A DNA stretch of 64,000 nt. It comes from Ceriagrion tenellum. Taxonomy: Eukaryota > Arthropoda > Insecta > Odonata > Coenagrionidae. The translations under genes were made by a program, and so were the position numbers. The notes below the pieces were generated by a model. That model was not told the origin of the DNA, did no database searches, and was given only the letters and a program-made list of their open reading frames with translations. The stretch lies in the NCBI GenBank assembly GCA_963169105.1, contig OY720636.1, forward strand, positions 78,046,123-78,110,122, given 5' to 3'. This document shows, in pieces, positions 53,195 through 63,327 of this stretch; position 1 is the first letter of the stretch; every line of letters starts with the position of its first letter.

Positions 53195-53262
53195 ATGTTA
53201 CAAAAATACTGTACTTTCAAAGAGTTCAAAGGAAAGAGAAAGATTTAGTAGAAGTTTAGTAG
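53195..53262. repeat. Terminal-repeat piece of the 48.5-49.5 kb element
   Basis: ACTGTACTTTCAAAGAGTTC and AAAGAGAAAGATTTAGTAG are the inverse of 49,405-49,460. It sits at the junction of the palindrome's inner arm with the 5S-bearing loop. Confidence 0.7.
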
Positions 53263-53879
53263 AAGTAAATCACAAAAGGAGACTCGTAGAGATTTGATTC
53301 CCAAAATGACCGTCAGCTTCTCAGACCCTCATGGGACCAAATGGTATTTCCTAAGGGATTTCATTGGGGGGGCGTCGTAGAGCGTTTTTGCAGTTTGGAC
53401 TAATTGTCCAGTGTACAGTTCTTAAAAAGTTTTCAGCAGATGTCCATGTTATTTCCTGAATTGTTTTTATATTTTTTCTCAATACTAGATAGCGACTGTA
53501 GTTAGCGTTTTGGTTTCCAGGTGGGTTTTTGTATTTTATTTTTATATGTAATATTTTTTTTCAGCTACTCATTCACTCAGTTATTTTTGGCGTTCGTTAC
53601 GAGGTCAGCCTAATTGTGACCGGATTTTGAACCATAACATTTCTTACCCAAATTCCCGCGCTCATTTCGTAGGCCGTGGGTCTGAGTCCATCCTTTCTTT
53701 CCGCCAATGGCCGATCTATTGAGGGCAAACGCTCAGCGTAAGTGCACGGAGATCCGTCCGGTGATTCAATCCTTATAACCGTTTGTACGGCTTGTAAGTT
53801 ACCTTTGGCGTGTAATATTTGTACTAATTAGATTCTATTTCAATGTATTTATTGTGTTCTCATTTAGGTGTAAGGAAGT

Positions 53880-54235
53880 TCTCTATCATCATCATTGGTC
53901 GTTCAATCCTAACATTGTTTGACTGAAGCCCTCCACCCTTCCCTATCTAATGCTAGTTCCCTTACCTCCTGATATCTCTTTCTATGTATGTACTTTCCTC
54001 TTTATTTGGTCTGTTAACTTATTCCTGGATCTTTCTCTGGGGACTTTTCCCTTCATTTTACCTTCAATTATGTTCTTCAAAAACCCATTGCGCCTCAATG
54101 TGTTCCCAATCCATTTGATTCTTCTTTTCCGTATGGCGTTCCATATTTGGTCGTTTTCTCTTCTACTCTTGTGTACACTCCATCATTTCTCATTTTGTCC
54201 CTCCGTTGTCCTCATCTTGCCACTCGAAGCAGACA
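53880..54235 (-). pseudogene. RTE-like LINE 3' fragment (family A), right 5S arm
   Basis: Reverse complement of 47,190-47,530, apparently without differences over most of its length: the antisense frame of 128 codons on each side translates to the same residues. Same frameshifted EGKMKGKVPRERSRNK tail as in the twin. Confidence 0.78.
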
Positions 54236-54389
54236 GAAGCAAGGACTTAAGTCAGAAAGGAAATCAAGTCATAAACACAAATGAAGTCTTGCGATTCTTT
54301 TTACTCCCAATTGGTTTGGGGAATCCGTTGGCATGAGTTGCCAAACTCGGTGAAGTAGAATGAAGTCTTTCGAGATACACTCAAGAAAT

Positions 54390-54508
54390 GCCAACGGCCA
54401 CACCACGATGAATACACCGGTTCTCGTCCGATCACCGAAGTTAAGCATCGTCGGGCCCGGATAGTACTTGGATGGGTGACCGCCTGGGAACACCGGGTGC
54501 CGTTGGCT
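54390..54508 (+). rRNA. 5S rRNA: 5S ribosomal RNA gene
   Basis: 119 nt from GCCAACGGCCACACCACG to GGGTGCCGTTGGCT. It has paired helix I ends, the A box/intermediate element GAAGTTAAGCATCGTCGGG, the C box TACTTGGATGGGTGACCGCC, and a T8 terminator at 54,513. It encodes the 5S RNA of the large ribosomal subunit and is identical to the gene at 46,908-47,026. It sits in the loop of a large palindrome, an unusual place for a gene normally found in tandem arrays. Start and end were set by the helix I pairing. Confidence 0.95.
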
Positions 54509-55147
54509 TAAACTTTTTTTTCAATTATAACGTGGGAACCAGAGAGACTGGTAATGGACCTGTAATATTCTACGCGGGAACCTTGGACCCTCGTCAAACT
54601 ATTTACATGCCAAGTTTGAAAGTCTTCTCGTCTATTTTTGAAAATTTACCACCGCATTGTCTCAATAAGTTCTCTTTAGAACCAACTATGCTATTTCGAC
54701 ATTTTAAAATACGTCTAAGGGAAGGTTATTTTTTGTCTTGGAGAACACTTGGGTCGTGTGATTTTTCATCATCGATGAGGTAATGCCCGGTGTTTTTTCT
54801 GACGCATGAAACACTCTCCATCATGGTTATTTCAAAATGGAGTTGCATGTAAGATAAACTCCATTAATCTAATGTTGGTTCTCAGGTTTCCGCGGAGCTG
54901 GAATGTAGATCTCTCCATTCTTGCGGGCTTCTTGTCATCTCACTTCACTAGTAGAAATATCTTTTTGTCATCCGCAAGAAATCCCGGAAAACATAGAGAG
55001 ATCTCCAGTAACGTAAACCCGACGCACGAAAAAGGCACCGAAATCCGCTCCTTCATAATGCTCAACGAGTTAGGACACACTTCATAGTGGCGTCCTCGAT
55101 TAATTCTCCGATATAGGTGCCTGATTGGCGAGTTGGGACACAGCTTA
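54509..55147. repeat. Large palindrome, inner right arm
   Basis: Reverse complement of 52,527-53,160 with substitutions and small indels. It begins immediately after the 5S gene with segment R inverted. Confidence 0.9.
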
Positions 55148-55189
55148 ACCCCTAAGAATGAACTTAATGAACTTTTTTTAAAATTTTTT

Positions 55190-55250
55190 TTCAAATATAA
55201 CGTACAAGTTACAACGTAACGTACAAGTTACAACGTAACGTATAAGTTGG
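55190..55250. repeat. Short tandem repeat
   Basis: Units of about 20 bases, ACGTACAAGTTACAACGTA, repeated two and a half times, ending ACGTATAAGTTGGGACAC. It replaces the left-only segment at the matching position of the palindrome. Confidence 0.85.
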
Positions 55251-55937
55251 GACACAGCTTGGGGAGAATGAGGCCTTATGGCCCCCTCTTCCCCCGCCCC
55301 AGGGCTCTTAGAGAGTTTTTTTTTAAATTTCATTTAAAAGGCATTTGGCACGCAGGCCAGCTTTTCTTTTTTGTTTACATAAACGATTACAAAGCTGATG
55401 TTATTTTTTGTTGCCTTCATCCCAAGTCATCTGATGCGGCTGAAATTATGGCCGGTGTTCTGCCCGGTGGTCAGTTAATGCCGCATAATGGCCTTATGCT
55501 GTCAAAGTATTGTAAAAGAGCACATTATTAAAAATACAATATTGAAAAGCCGGAAGCCATTGAGTGAAGGAATGAATATTAAAAATGAATCACAATAATC
55601 GTGATTTTTCTTAACGCTTGAAATGTTAGATAAAAATAAAAATATCATATTAGCACACCAGCTATAATTTTTAAGAGTCGTTATAGCAGGTGCATATTGT
55701 ATCCTTTATGTAGCAAAGAATAAATAAATAAATAAATATTTTAAGAAAAACTGACTCAACAGTGTGATATATAAAAAAAAATGATTCCTAATGTTGGTGA
55801 AATGGATGTCATGTACATAACGAGCTATGTATAGACTAATTTGTGCAGTTTAGGCACAACGATCAGTTTCATTTATCGACAATTGTGTAATACACATATG
55901 CTGAGTCCACGCGGTTAGGAAACTGCTTCCTTACGAA

Positions 55938-56416
55938 ACTAGGGGACATTCATGTCGTAGCCCTTCGCCAGATGCTCCTTCAGAGTATTCCTGGTGCATC
56001 TGTTTTTAAGGTCATTTGACAGTGAGTTAAAAGTTCTGTCAAAGGTTGCCACGAAAGAACCAGTCATTCTCTTTGATCTTTGGAGGGGGTGTCGATATGA
56101 TAAGGCTCCCTTCCGTAGTATCCCTTGCGTGTACCTCCTGCATCTTTTTTAGTTTATTCACTATATAGGAGGTGACTCCATATTTGCGTACAGTCACGCC
56201 AGTCAGAGTGCATATGAAAGATCGCCTTTCCTTCATCTTCAGAAAGCCTTCGATCCTGTAGATGTGAGTCAGGTGGTCCCATAGTCCAGTTCTGAATGCC
56301 TAACGAATGCACGCTTTCTGGTCTACTTGAAGGCGGATAAGACCTCTGCCATAGAGGTCGCTGCAGGGAAGTAGGCAGTAGTCCTGGATTGGTTGCAGAA
56401 GAGACTTCACTAGTAG
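55938..56416 (-). pseudogene. Jockey/CR1-like LINE C-terminal fragment, right arm
   Basis: Inverted twin of 51,093-51,569. It reads KERRSFICTLTGVTVRKYGV and TSYIVNKLKKMQEVHARDTT, then frameshifts in the region that is still open in the left twin. The two have decayed independently since duplication. Confidence 0.72.
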
Positions 56417-56420
56417 AAAT

Positions 56421-56619
56421 TTAACTCTTTGAGTGCGGCATGACGTGATATCACGTCATGGGTACTGTGAGTGTGCCGTCTTTCACTAGTGGGCCCAGTA
56501 AAAGTTCACTCGTGAAAGCTGGAACACTCACGGCACCATTGACGTGATATCACGTCATCAGCGCCAGTGTAAAGACAACCATGAGGTGATATCACGTCAT
56601 GACGCTCTCAAAGGGTTAA
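56421..56619. mobile_element. piggyBac-like MITE with ATATCACGTCA palindromes, right copy
   Basis: TTAACTCTTTGAGTGCGGC to its inverse end GACGCTCTCAAAGGGTTAA, with TGACGTGATATCACGTCA again near the left terminus and near 56,540. It mirrors the left-arm copy, so insertion came before the arms were duplicated. Confidence 0.8.
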
Positions 56620-57161
56620 TCGAGGGAGGTGGTTTCATGTGCATCCCCTTGAGCCGCTTCAAGCTGTTATACGAAAAAAAAGGGGAAGTTTAAAAAAGTT
56701 ACGTTATGAAGGTAATGCTGAAGTATACCTAGTGAATATAATATTATGTCAAGTATTATTTAAAATTTTATATATAAGACCCAAATGCGTCAAATTTCAA
56801 AATAAATTTTATTGTCAAATAACTTGCAATTTAAAAAAATGCTTGTATGGCACTTTTAAAAAATACAGGGTGATTCAAAAATCTTGTTATGATCGCGAAA
56901 AATCAGAAATTTTTTGAATTTTCAACATATATACTTGAAACAAAGATGAAAACGTTACTAGATGCATCAAGTTTTATTTGTTATTGCTACAAATGTTCAA
57001 TGTGACCTCCATTTGAAGCACTTCTGCACCATAATAAAAAGAAAAGCGTTCTGAATTTCCGTAATCTAATCTGATCATATCAAGACTTTTGAATCGCCCT
57101 GCATAATATAGTAGCAGTATATTGTTAAATGCTGATGTTTCATAATTCCGTCAATAGAGGG

Positions 57162-57935
57162 TTAAGTATCTCTGTAATCCAATACGTCGAGGGAGGTTTC
57201 TGTCAATCTTTCTTTTTATGGTCCCATAAGACCATAAACACCATAATGCTTCCCTGGGCCTAACATTTCGTGACTCCCACGCAATGTGTGTTTCGTCGCC
57301 GAGGTCAACGCCTCCCGTTTCGTTCGTGTTTCCGTTTTGATATCTCTATGGGCGGGTGTGTACACGCCTACCGCCTCTTAATCGGGCGTCTTAATCTATT
57401 TGAATTCGCCGAAAAGAGGCACATCGGATATTCTCAGTCGCGTCCTCGTCTTTTTCGTGCGCAACATATGACAATACCGACTGAGCTTAATCAGCCAGCT
57501 TTTCCTTCGAGGTAGTTTCATAGAGAGTATCGCGAAGCATAAATCTCAGTTATTTTGGTTTCATTAAAAAGAACCAGATAACCTATCACCTTTCTGTTGT
57601 TATAAAAATGTCAGCCGCTTGTTCGACTTCTTTTCGAGTTGGTTGCGAGAGACTTGGAGCGGTTTCCCACGGAGTGTCCTATGGCTTCACAGTATTCAAA
57701 AGTCATTGAAAAGTTATGAGACGACAATCGCTTTATAAATGGGCCGGAATTAACTTCTGATACGTTTGAGCAGAAATGAAATTTTTGAAAATAGCCGCTA
57801 AACTGTTCAGTCCTCCTCTCAGTTACCCTATACTCAAGGGGGCTGTATACCTCGGCCAAAAACGCCCTTTTAGTTCTGACTTCCGCCTTAGCTGCCGCAA
57901 CTGCTCTACTTGCTCTATTTCATGCTCTCCTACCC
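57162..57935. other. Unassigned spacer with a short dispersed repeat
   Basis: 57,832-57,890 (AAGGGGGCTGTATACCTCGG, AAAAACGCCCTTTTAGTT) matches 23,837-23,900. No gene recognised; the frame at 57,270-57,515 has no motif. Confidence 0.4.
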
Positions 57936-57937
57936 TT

Positions 57938-58134
57938 AAGGTCGCTTTACACGGTACATTTTATTGTGCAAACGAATGTATGAACTCTTGCATGAGGAAA
58001 ATTGTACCGTTAGAAGTGGAAAATTGTCTGAATGACTTAACGGGAAATAGAACCTGCTCTATTTTCATTCAGTTTCTTGTACATTCTATGATACATTCGT
58101 TTGTACAATAACATGTACCGTGTAAAGCGGCCTT
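57938..58134. mobile_element. MITE (family M2) with long inverted ends
   Basis: AAGGTCGCTTTACACGGTAC and CAAACGAATGTAT on the left face ATACATTCGTTTGTAC and CCGTGTAAAGCGGCCTT on the right, around a middle with AACGGGAAATAGAACCTGCT. About 197 bases, noncoding. A related shorter copy is at 37,390. Confidence 0.8.
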
Positions 58135-58590
58135 TGAAATCAGCCCCACCGTCTCGATTCTAGAGCATCTCATCATTGTCGTAGTCTTATGGTTATTCTA
58201 CATCCCATTTCTCTCGCACTTCACCTCCAGTGCATCCGTCATTGACCGTAACCGCTTGGTTGAGAGACGAATTCGATCAAATCAATTCCGTCAACTCTAA
58301 TAAATTCTCGTGTGCATTGACAACTTATCACACGGAAAGAGACAAGGAGTGAAGAATCTCCATGGTTGGAAATTTATATTAGTCGGGAGTTGTGATAAAA
58401 ATATTCAGCCAATGTTCTCCAGAGATCCCTCCCCAGCATGCAGTGAAACTGGAATAACCAGACCCACCTCAAATTTGGGTGCGGGAAAATGTAGACAGAT
58501 GAAATATAAGTGTTTGTGCATAAAATTTCATAACTCTCGTGAATACCACCGACCGAAATACACGAGTGATATGAGAACGGCACAGAGGAT
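58135..58590. other. Unassigned spacer
   Basis: Nothing recognised on either strand. Confidence 0.35.
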
Positions 58591-58596
58591 GTTATT

Positions 58597-58860
58597 TTGA
58601 CGCCTCACTACATCTCTAGGTCTGACAGAAGCGATAAAATAAGAGAGATGCATTGCCATGCAGATAGGTACAAAAATTCTTTCATTCCGCGAACAATAAG
58701 TGATCACAATAAAAACTGAGCTCCACTAAATGCATTCCCATAATACACGTCACCATTTCACCTCCCAAAACCTTATCCCTTACATCTTGACGTGGCTGGT
58801 GTCCTCTCATCCATTGCAACACGCACATGTAGCGGCTCGCAGGTTATTATGTAGACGTAA
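58597..58860 (+). pseudogene. CR1/jockey-like LINE 3' fragment (family C2)
   Basis: Matches 31,125-31,300 of the fuller copy: CTCACTACATCTCTAGGTC, GACAGAAGCGATAAAATAAG, CCGCGAACAATAAGTGATC and CTCCCATTTCACCTCCCA-like sequence. It continues to a 3' part with GCGGCTCGCAGGTTATTATG and GTAGACGTA, resembling the terminal hairpin and tail of family C1. So C1 and C2 share 3' end architecture. Confidence 0.75.
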
Positions 58861-59537
58861 AACCGCACCCGGGTTTTGCCATGCTACTCGCATTGCCCAT
58901 TTTCTCGCGTGATTTATTACGTTGAAAGTGTAAACATATCTAATGTTAACCCATAACCGCAGACAACAATTTTGCTAACGCTAACATAGACATGCGGCCT
59001 CTATGACCGCTGTTCATCATTTCTTTATATTTTGTCAAGTATATACCTTTTATATATTTACTTCACATACTCGTTAAAATTATGCTCACTTTTCCATATT
59101 GTTTATTTTATATGAAACATGTTTGAAATAGCGAGTCAATGTTTTTTGTCCAAAATTTGCTGTGCAGGTTACCGAACGTGACCTTACATACATACATATG
59201 AATATTGAATAATAGTTTTTTAATATGTTTATGTAATGAGATCAAAAATACATACGAAATCGCGTTTAACTGAGCGCGAATAAACTTTAAATCTAATTTA
59301 GGTACTCGAAAATCGGTCGCAGAGAACATATTTTTTGGCGATAGATACCTGAATGACTATTTAAGTTGAAGGTGGTAAATTTTGTTTAAATTACAAGTGA
59401 GGTACAGATAGAAAAAATCTATGTTGAAAATCAAAGCGATCCGTGAAACTGTGGCCTGTGGTTATGGTTTAAGTTTGTTTTTGTGAATTGCGACGTAGAT
59501 GCATGTTTAGTTATGACTACCAAGCATGTTTCTGTAT
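58861..59537. other. Unassigned A/T-rich spacer
   Basis: No gene or repeat recognised. Confidence 0.35.
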
Positions 59538-60125
59538 ATTCCACGTACGGTCGGATTCAAATGTATTACAAAGAATCGTGCGGCGCCACTTACGCTTCTT
59601 ACGGAAATTGAGTTTCACTAACGGCGCTGTTATTCTTTGCTACGCAACGCTATCTATTCATCTGTTTATTTGCACGTATTCAAATGGTAATAGTTGACCA
59701 ATTTCCTATATTGTGCTAATTTGTTATTACACTTTCGTTTTGGTTTGGATTTACGATTTTAGCATGGATAATTATTATTTATTAATCACAACTGTTACTC
59801 TAAATGATACATTACGTAGTATTTGCCGTGGGTATATTGTATGCCAGGAACGATCTGTGTTTAATAATAAAGTTTGGTATTTCTATTAATCAATACGTCG
59901 CAGCATGTCATTGTCATTCGAGCTGATCATATTATGTAGTAACAAGTTAGGACAAAACAAGCAATTGCTCAACTGTTACAATTTAAATACGTGCAAATAA
60001 ACAGCTGAATAGATAGCGTTGCATAGCAAAGAATAACAGCGCCATAAGTGAAACTCGATTTCCTTGAGAAGCGTAAGCTCGATTCTTTGCAATACATTCG
60101 AATCCGACTGTACATTCCATAATGG
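59538..60125. mobile_element. DNA element with ~165-base inverted arms
   Basis: Left arm 59,538-59,700 (GTCGGATTCAAATGTATTAC, TTCTTTGCTACGCAACGCTA, TTTATTTGCACGTATTCAAA) is inverted at 59,955-60,125 with substitutions. The 250-base interior is A/T-rich and noncoding. A foldback or MITE class is likely; no target duplication was fixed. Confidence 0.75.
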
Positions 60126-61160
60126 TAAAATAAAAGATTCTTGATGCATTAAATGGTGGAATTTTCTTTTATTTTCCAGTTAAGTCATCCAGGGCGTGTA
60201 TCGCAAAAAAAATCATGGTAATATTGGATACTTAGATTACGGTGTATTAGTCGGCGTTGTTTAATTTTTTTTTCGCCAGAACTCGAAATAATTGTCGCAA
60301 TATACCCAGTAATCATGGCACAATAGTTTAATGACCTCGCGGCGTCATTTGACTTCTCCGGAAAAACAAAAGACGATCGTGGACGCCGAACAGTTTTGGA
60401 TGCGGCGTGCGTTACGTGATGAAAATGGGCGATTACCCTGAGCGAGTTATTCTCTCACGTTTCTCGTGTGAGCGGTTGAGGCGATCCGTTTTGAATACGG
60501 AAACAGGATTGATAAAAACCGATGGGCGTCAGGAAAACTCGTCGGAAATGAATTCGCGGATTCGAGATTGCCCGTCAATCAGTCAGTCGGGATATGAAGC
60601 CGATGCTATTTTTTTTTTTTACTTTCATCCCTTTATCGGGCGAGGCCTTGTTGACAACCAAAGGCGAGATTTAAATCGGCTGCCGAGCGGTTTGGAGAAT
60701 CCGCCGGAAATACTTCAATATCTCCCGGAGACCGTTTCCGCGGCGTTTAAAGCATTCTCGCAATGGACTCGTTGGCTCCGCAACGAAATTTTAATTTCGC
60801 TCTCATATTTTTATTCGTTTCATTTGGGTCCATCTGGCTGCGGATGGACCCCAAAATGAAAATAATTTTCCGGTAAAAACTTTCACTTGTGCAATCCGCG
60901 GCTTTCCTTCACTAATAAAAATTAAGTTCTTTATGATATCCCGATCTAGTCATTCATAGCAAATTAGTTGATTACGGATAGTTCCAGTCACGTTCTAAAT
61001 GCTGATTTGTCATTCTCGCCAAGACAGGTTCCGTTGTATGGGTTTGTTGCCTTCTGAGAGAAATGACAATTTCACTTTCGTATTCATCCATCCTCTATTT
61101 TTCGCCTATAGGTAATACTGTTTGAGGTGTAATTAGAGCAATTTGGAGGACTCTGGTGGA
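60126..61160. other. Unassigned, with a 150-codon open frame of unknown status
   Basis: A plus-strand frame at 60,407-60,859 (MRYVMKMGDYPERVILSRFS to GCGWTPK) is the longest unexplained frame here after the LINEs. It has a phenylalanine run from a T-tract and no motif I know. It ends in a small hairpin (GGGTCCATCTGGC and GCGGATGGACCC). Coding status is doubtful. Confidence 0.25.
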
Positions 61161-61162
61161 CA

Positions 61163-62046
61163 TTAGAGTAGAGATGGGCTAAGTCGATCATTTTAGTGAT
61201 TCAGTCATTTTGATTCGAGTCACTTAAAAGATTCAATGAACTGATTCAATCATTTGATTCATTATGACCAGTAAGTCAGATTGATTAGATGGATCACGAG
61301 ACTTAAGTGAATCGAAAGACTCGAATGAATCAAGATTGAAGAGACTCAAAAACTCGAATGATGCTAATTGATGCCATCGATCTATTTGAATAATTGATTT
61401 CGAATAATTACTATCGTGCTTAGAAATTTAGGAAGGCTGATTGATTTCCGTATTCCACAAATTTTGGATCCGCATTAAACTGGAGATTTCCAAGTACTAT
61501 AGTCACGAGAATATTTAGAGAGGCAAAACTGTCACAGACTCTGAATTCAAGAAGAATAACGCCAAACTATGCACATGAAAATTAAATCACTAGCTCAGAC
61601 TACACAAATTAATGTGCATGAATGTTTTTTGATCTGCTGTGTTGAATTCCATTCAATTAGGAGCTTTCAACTGAGAAGGTAATTAAAATTCTTATCAAGT
61701 TAACCAACTGTAATGATGCGCTGATATTGTAACGAGGGTTAAATTTCATCGTTTTTAAAATGAGCGCCTTGTCTCTAACTATGCTATACAAACATAAACT
61801 CACTGACCAAATATTAATGGATTTATGCCCATGAAGATATCTCTCTGAATTTTCATGACTAGACATAACGGATAACGTACATGTGAATATGTTTTCCACT
61901 TAATATCACATTCAACACGGCAGACGGAAACACAAAATGATTGAATGATCGAATCATTTTTCCGAAATGAATCATGAGTCATTTGACTCACTTGGTGATT
62001 CAATAATTTTGAACGAATCGATCATGAACGACCCAACACTACTGTA
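61163..62046. mobile_element. hAT-like MITE with TGATTCA-rich inverted ends
   Basis: The left TAGAGATGGGCTAAGTCGAT and right (inverted) TAGTGTTGGGTCGTTCATG ends are followed by many TGATTCA/TGAATCA motifs (61,190-61,370 and 61,935-62,030). The TGGGC/TGGGT terminus suggests hAT. The ~500-base middle has no transposase. Confidence 0.5.
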
Positions 62047-62151
62047 GAGCGTATAGCATTCGCTTATGGTTTCCTGGAATTGCATGCGCGGTACCTGTGA
62101 GAAATACTTGCTCCGTAAAGCCTTCATGAGATTCACTGTGGAAGAGGACGC

Positions 62152-62240
62152 CTGGGTAGCTTAATTGGCTAGAGCACTCGGCACGATGTCGAGAGATATG
62201 GGTTCGAATGCCAGTCTTGGAGGATCATTTTTCCACCGCA
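62152..62240 (+). mobile_element. tRNA-derived SINE head (family S3)
   Basis: GCCTGGGTAGCTTAATTGGC and TAGAGCACTCGGC match an A box region, and ATATGGGTTCGAATGCCAG matches a B box 40 bases later. Pairing of CTGGG/CTTGG-type ends is poor, so it is SINE-derived rather than a tRNA gene. No body copy is seen elsewhere in the window. Confidence 0.6.
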
Positions 62241-63325
62241 AATTTCACACAAATGTGTCAGCAATATCAGCTGACTCCGTAAGAGTTACCGCGCCGCCAT
62301 TTCCTCTGATATTTGAATATTGGATGTATTTTGGTTTGTAGTCTCCGGCATTGTTAGTCAGGCTTCACATCTGCCAGAATTGATATGAAATCATCGGAAG
62401 AATCGTGTCAGTGAACAATGTCTGCAGCTGCCAAGATCGTAATATTCATCTGGCTTATTAAACGTGTTGGGAAATCTACATTTTCCTGAAATCAATCTTG
62501 AAAAATTTATTCAGTTATTTCGGTTCCTCTTGTTTATTGGGACACCTCTTAAAATTGGCCTCTTGGATTTTTCCAGCTTTCGTTTTCCGGAAATTTCCAA
62601 CCGTTTTGCGTATCCTCTATTATCTCTTTCCGCGGAATAATTTAAGGTTGCACGCATTTTAATTACTTTGAGATTCAACTTTGACTGATCAAAAACCTGT
62701 TGAAAGTGTAAATTTTGAGAAGTTAATTGGTTCAAGCAGGTGTGTGAACAAACTTCTGCTTGGCTTGCCTAACGTTTAGAAAGTATTCACGAAATATGCT
62801 AAGATTTTTGCATTTGAATTTAATCTCCTCCTCATTAGGTATAATTACTTTCTATATGTTTTGTTCCGCGGATAAGGTCTAATCTAGTGCGAATGACCTC
62901 AGTCGTCGAAGCACCCTATTCACCTAAATACTACTACTACTACTACTACTACTACTAAGGTCTTATCTTTTAATGCCACGCCTCACGGGTTGGCATATCC
63001 ACGAGGAAGAGTCTTATCAGAATCGTACACTATTACATATTGCGTCATAATTACTTGGATATGCGCTTTGGGGAATCGCTCAACGTACTGCTCTCCAAAA
63101 ACACATCTTTATCTATATTAAAAACCACCATATCAGTGTTTCCGGCCGGCGATTCCTTCGCATCGATCTTGTGAATGTCCACGGGATCGATACGTAAGAA
63201 TGCGTATTTCCAGTTCCCGAATCTTGAAGAAAAATCGGCCGGATTATCAGGAAAATTACTCCATGAACCTTTCCACCTCAATGAGATCCTAGCTTCGGTT
63301 CAATATATTTGTCGCACTTAATACT
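62241..63325. other. Unassigned spacer with an ACT microsatellite
   Basis: 62,930-62,957 is a (CTA)n array. A minus-strand frame at 63,051-63,281 (76 codons, includes RIDPVDIHKIDAKESPAGN) has no known motif. Nothing else recognised. Confidence 0.4.
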
Positions 63326-63327
63326 CT

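Larger units (their letters stand above)
53275..54785. repeat. 5S-bearing inverted arm, right copy, forming the palindrome loop
   Basis: Inverse of 46,640-48,155: CCTCATGGGACCAAATGG at its left, then a LINE family A fragment, the 5S gene on the plus strand, then segment R inverted. Together with the inner arms it forms the loop of the 6.8 kb palindrome, so R occurs twice around it in opposite orientation. Confidence 0.92.
55259..57161. repeat. Large palindrome, outer right arm
   Basis: Reverse complement of 50,316-52,250, containing the mirrored MITE, LINE fragment and AAAT microsatellite. It ends GTCAATAGAGGG followed by TTAA. Confidence 0.92.

Noticed and set aside
50316..57161. Palindrome as an assembly mirror artefact
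   Set aside because: The arms differ by many substitutions, indels and a left-only 275-base segment, which a mirrored assembly would not show. Long reads would still be a useful check.
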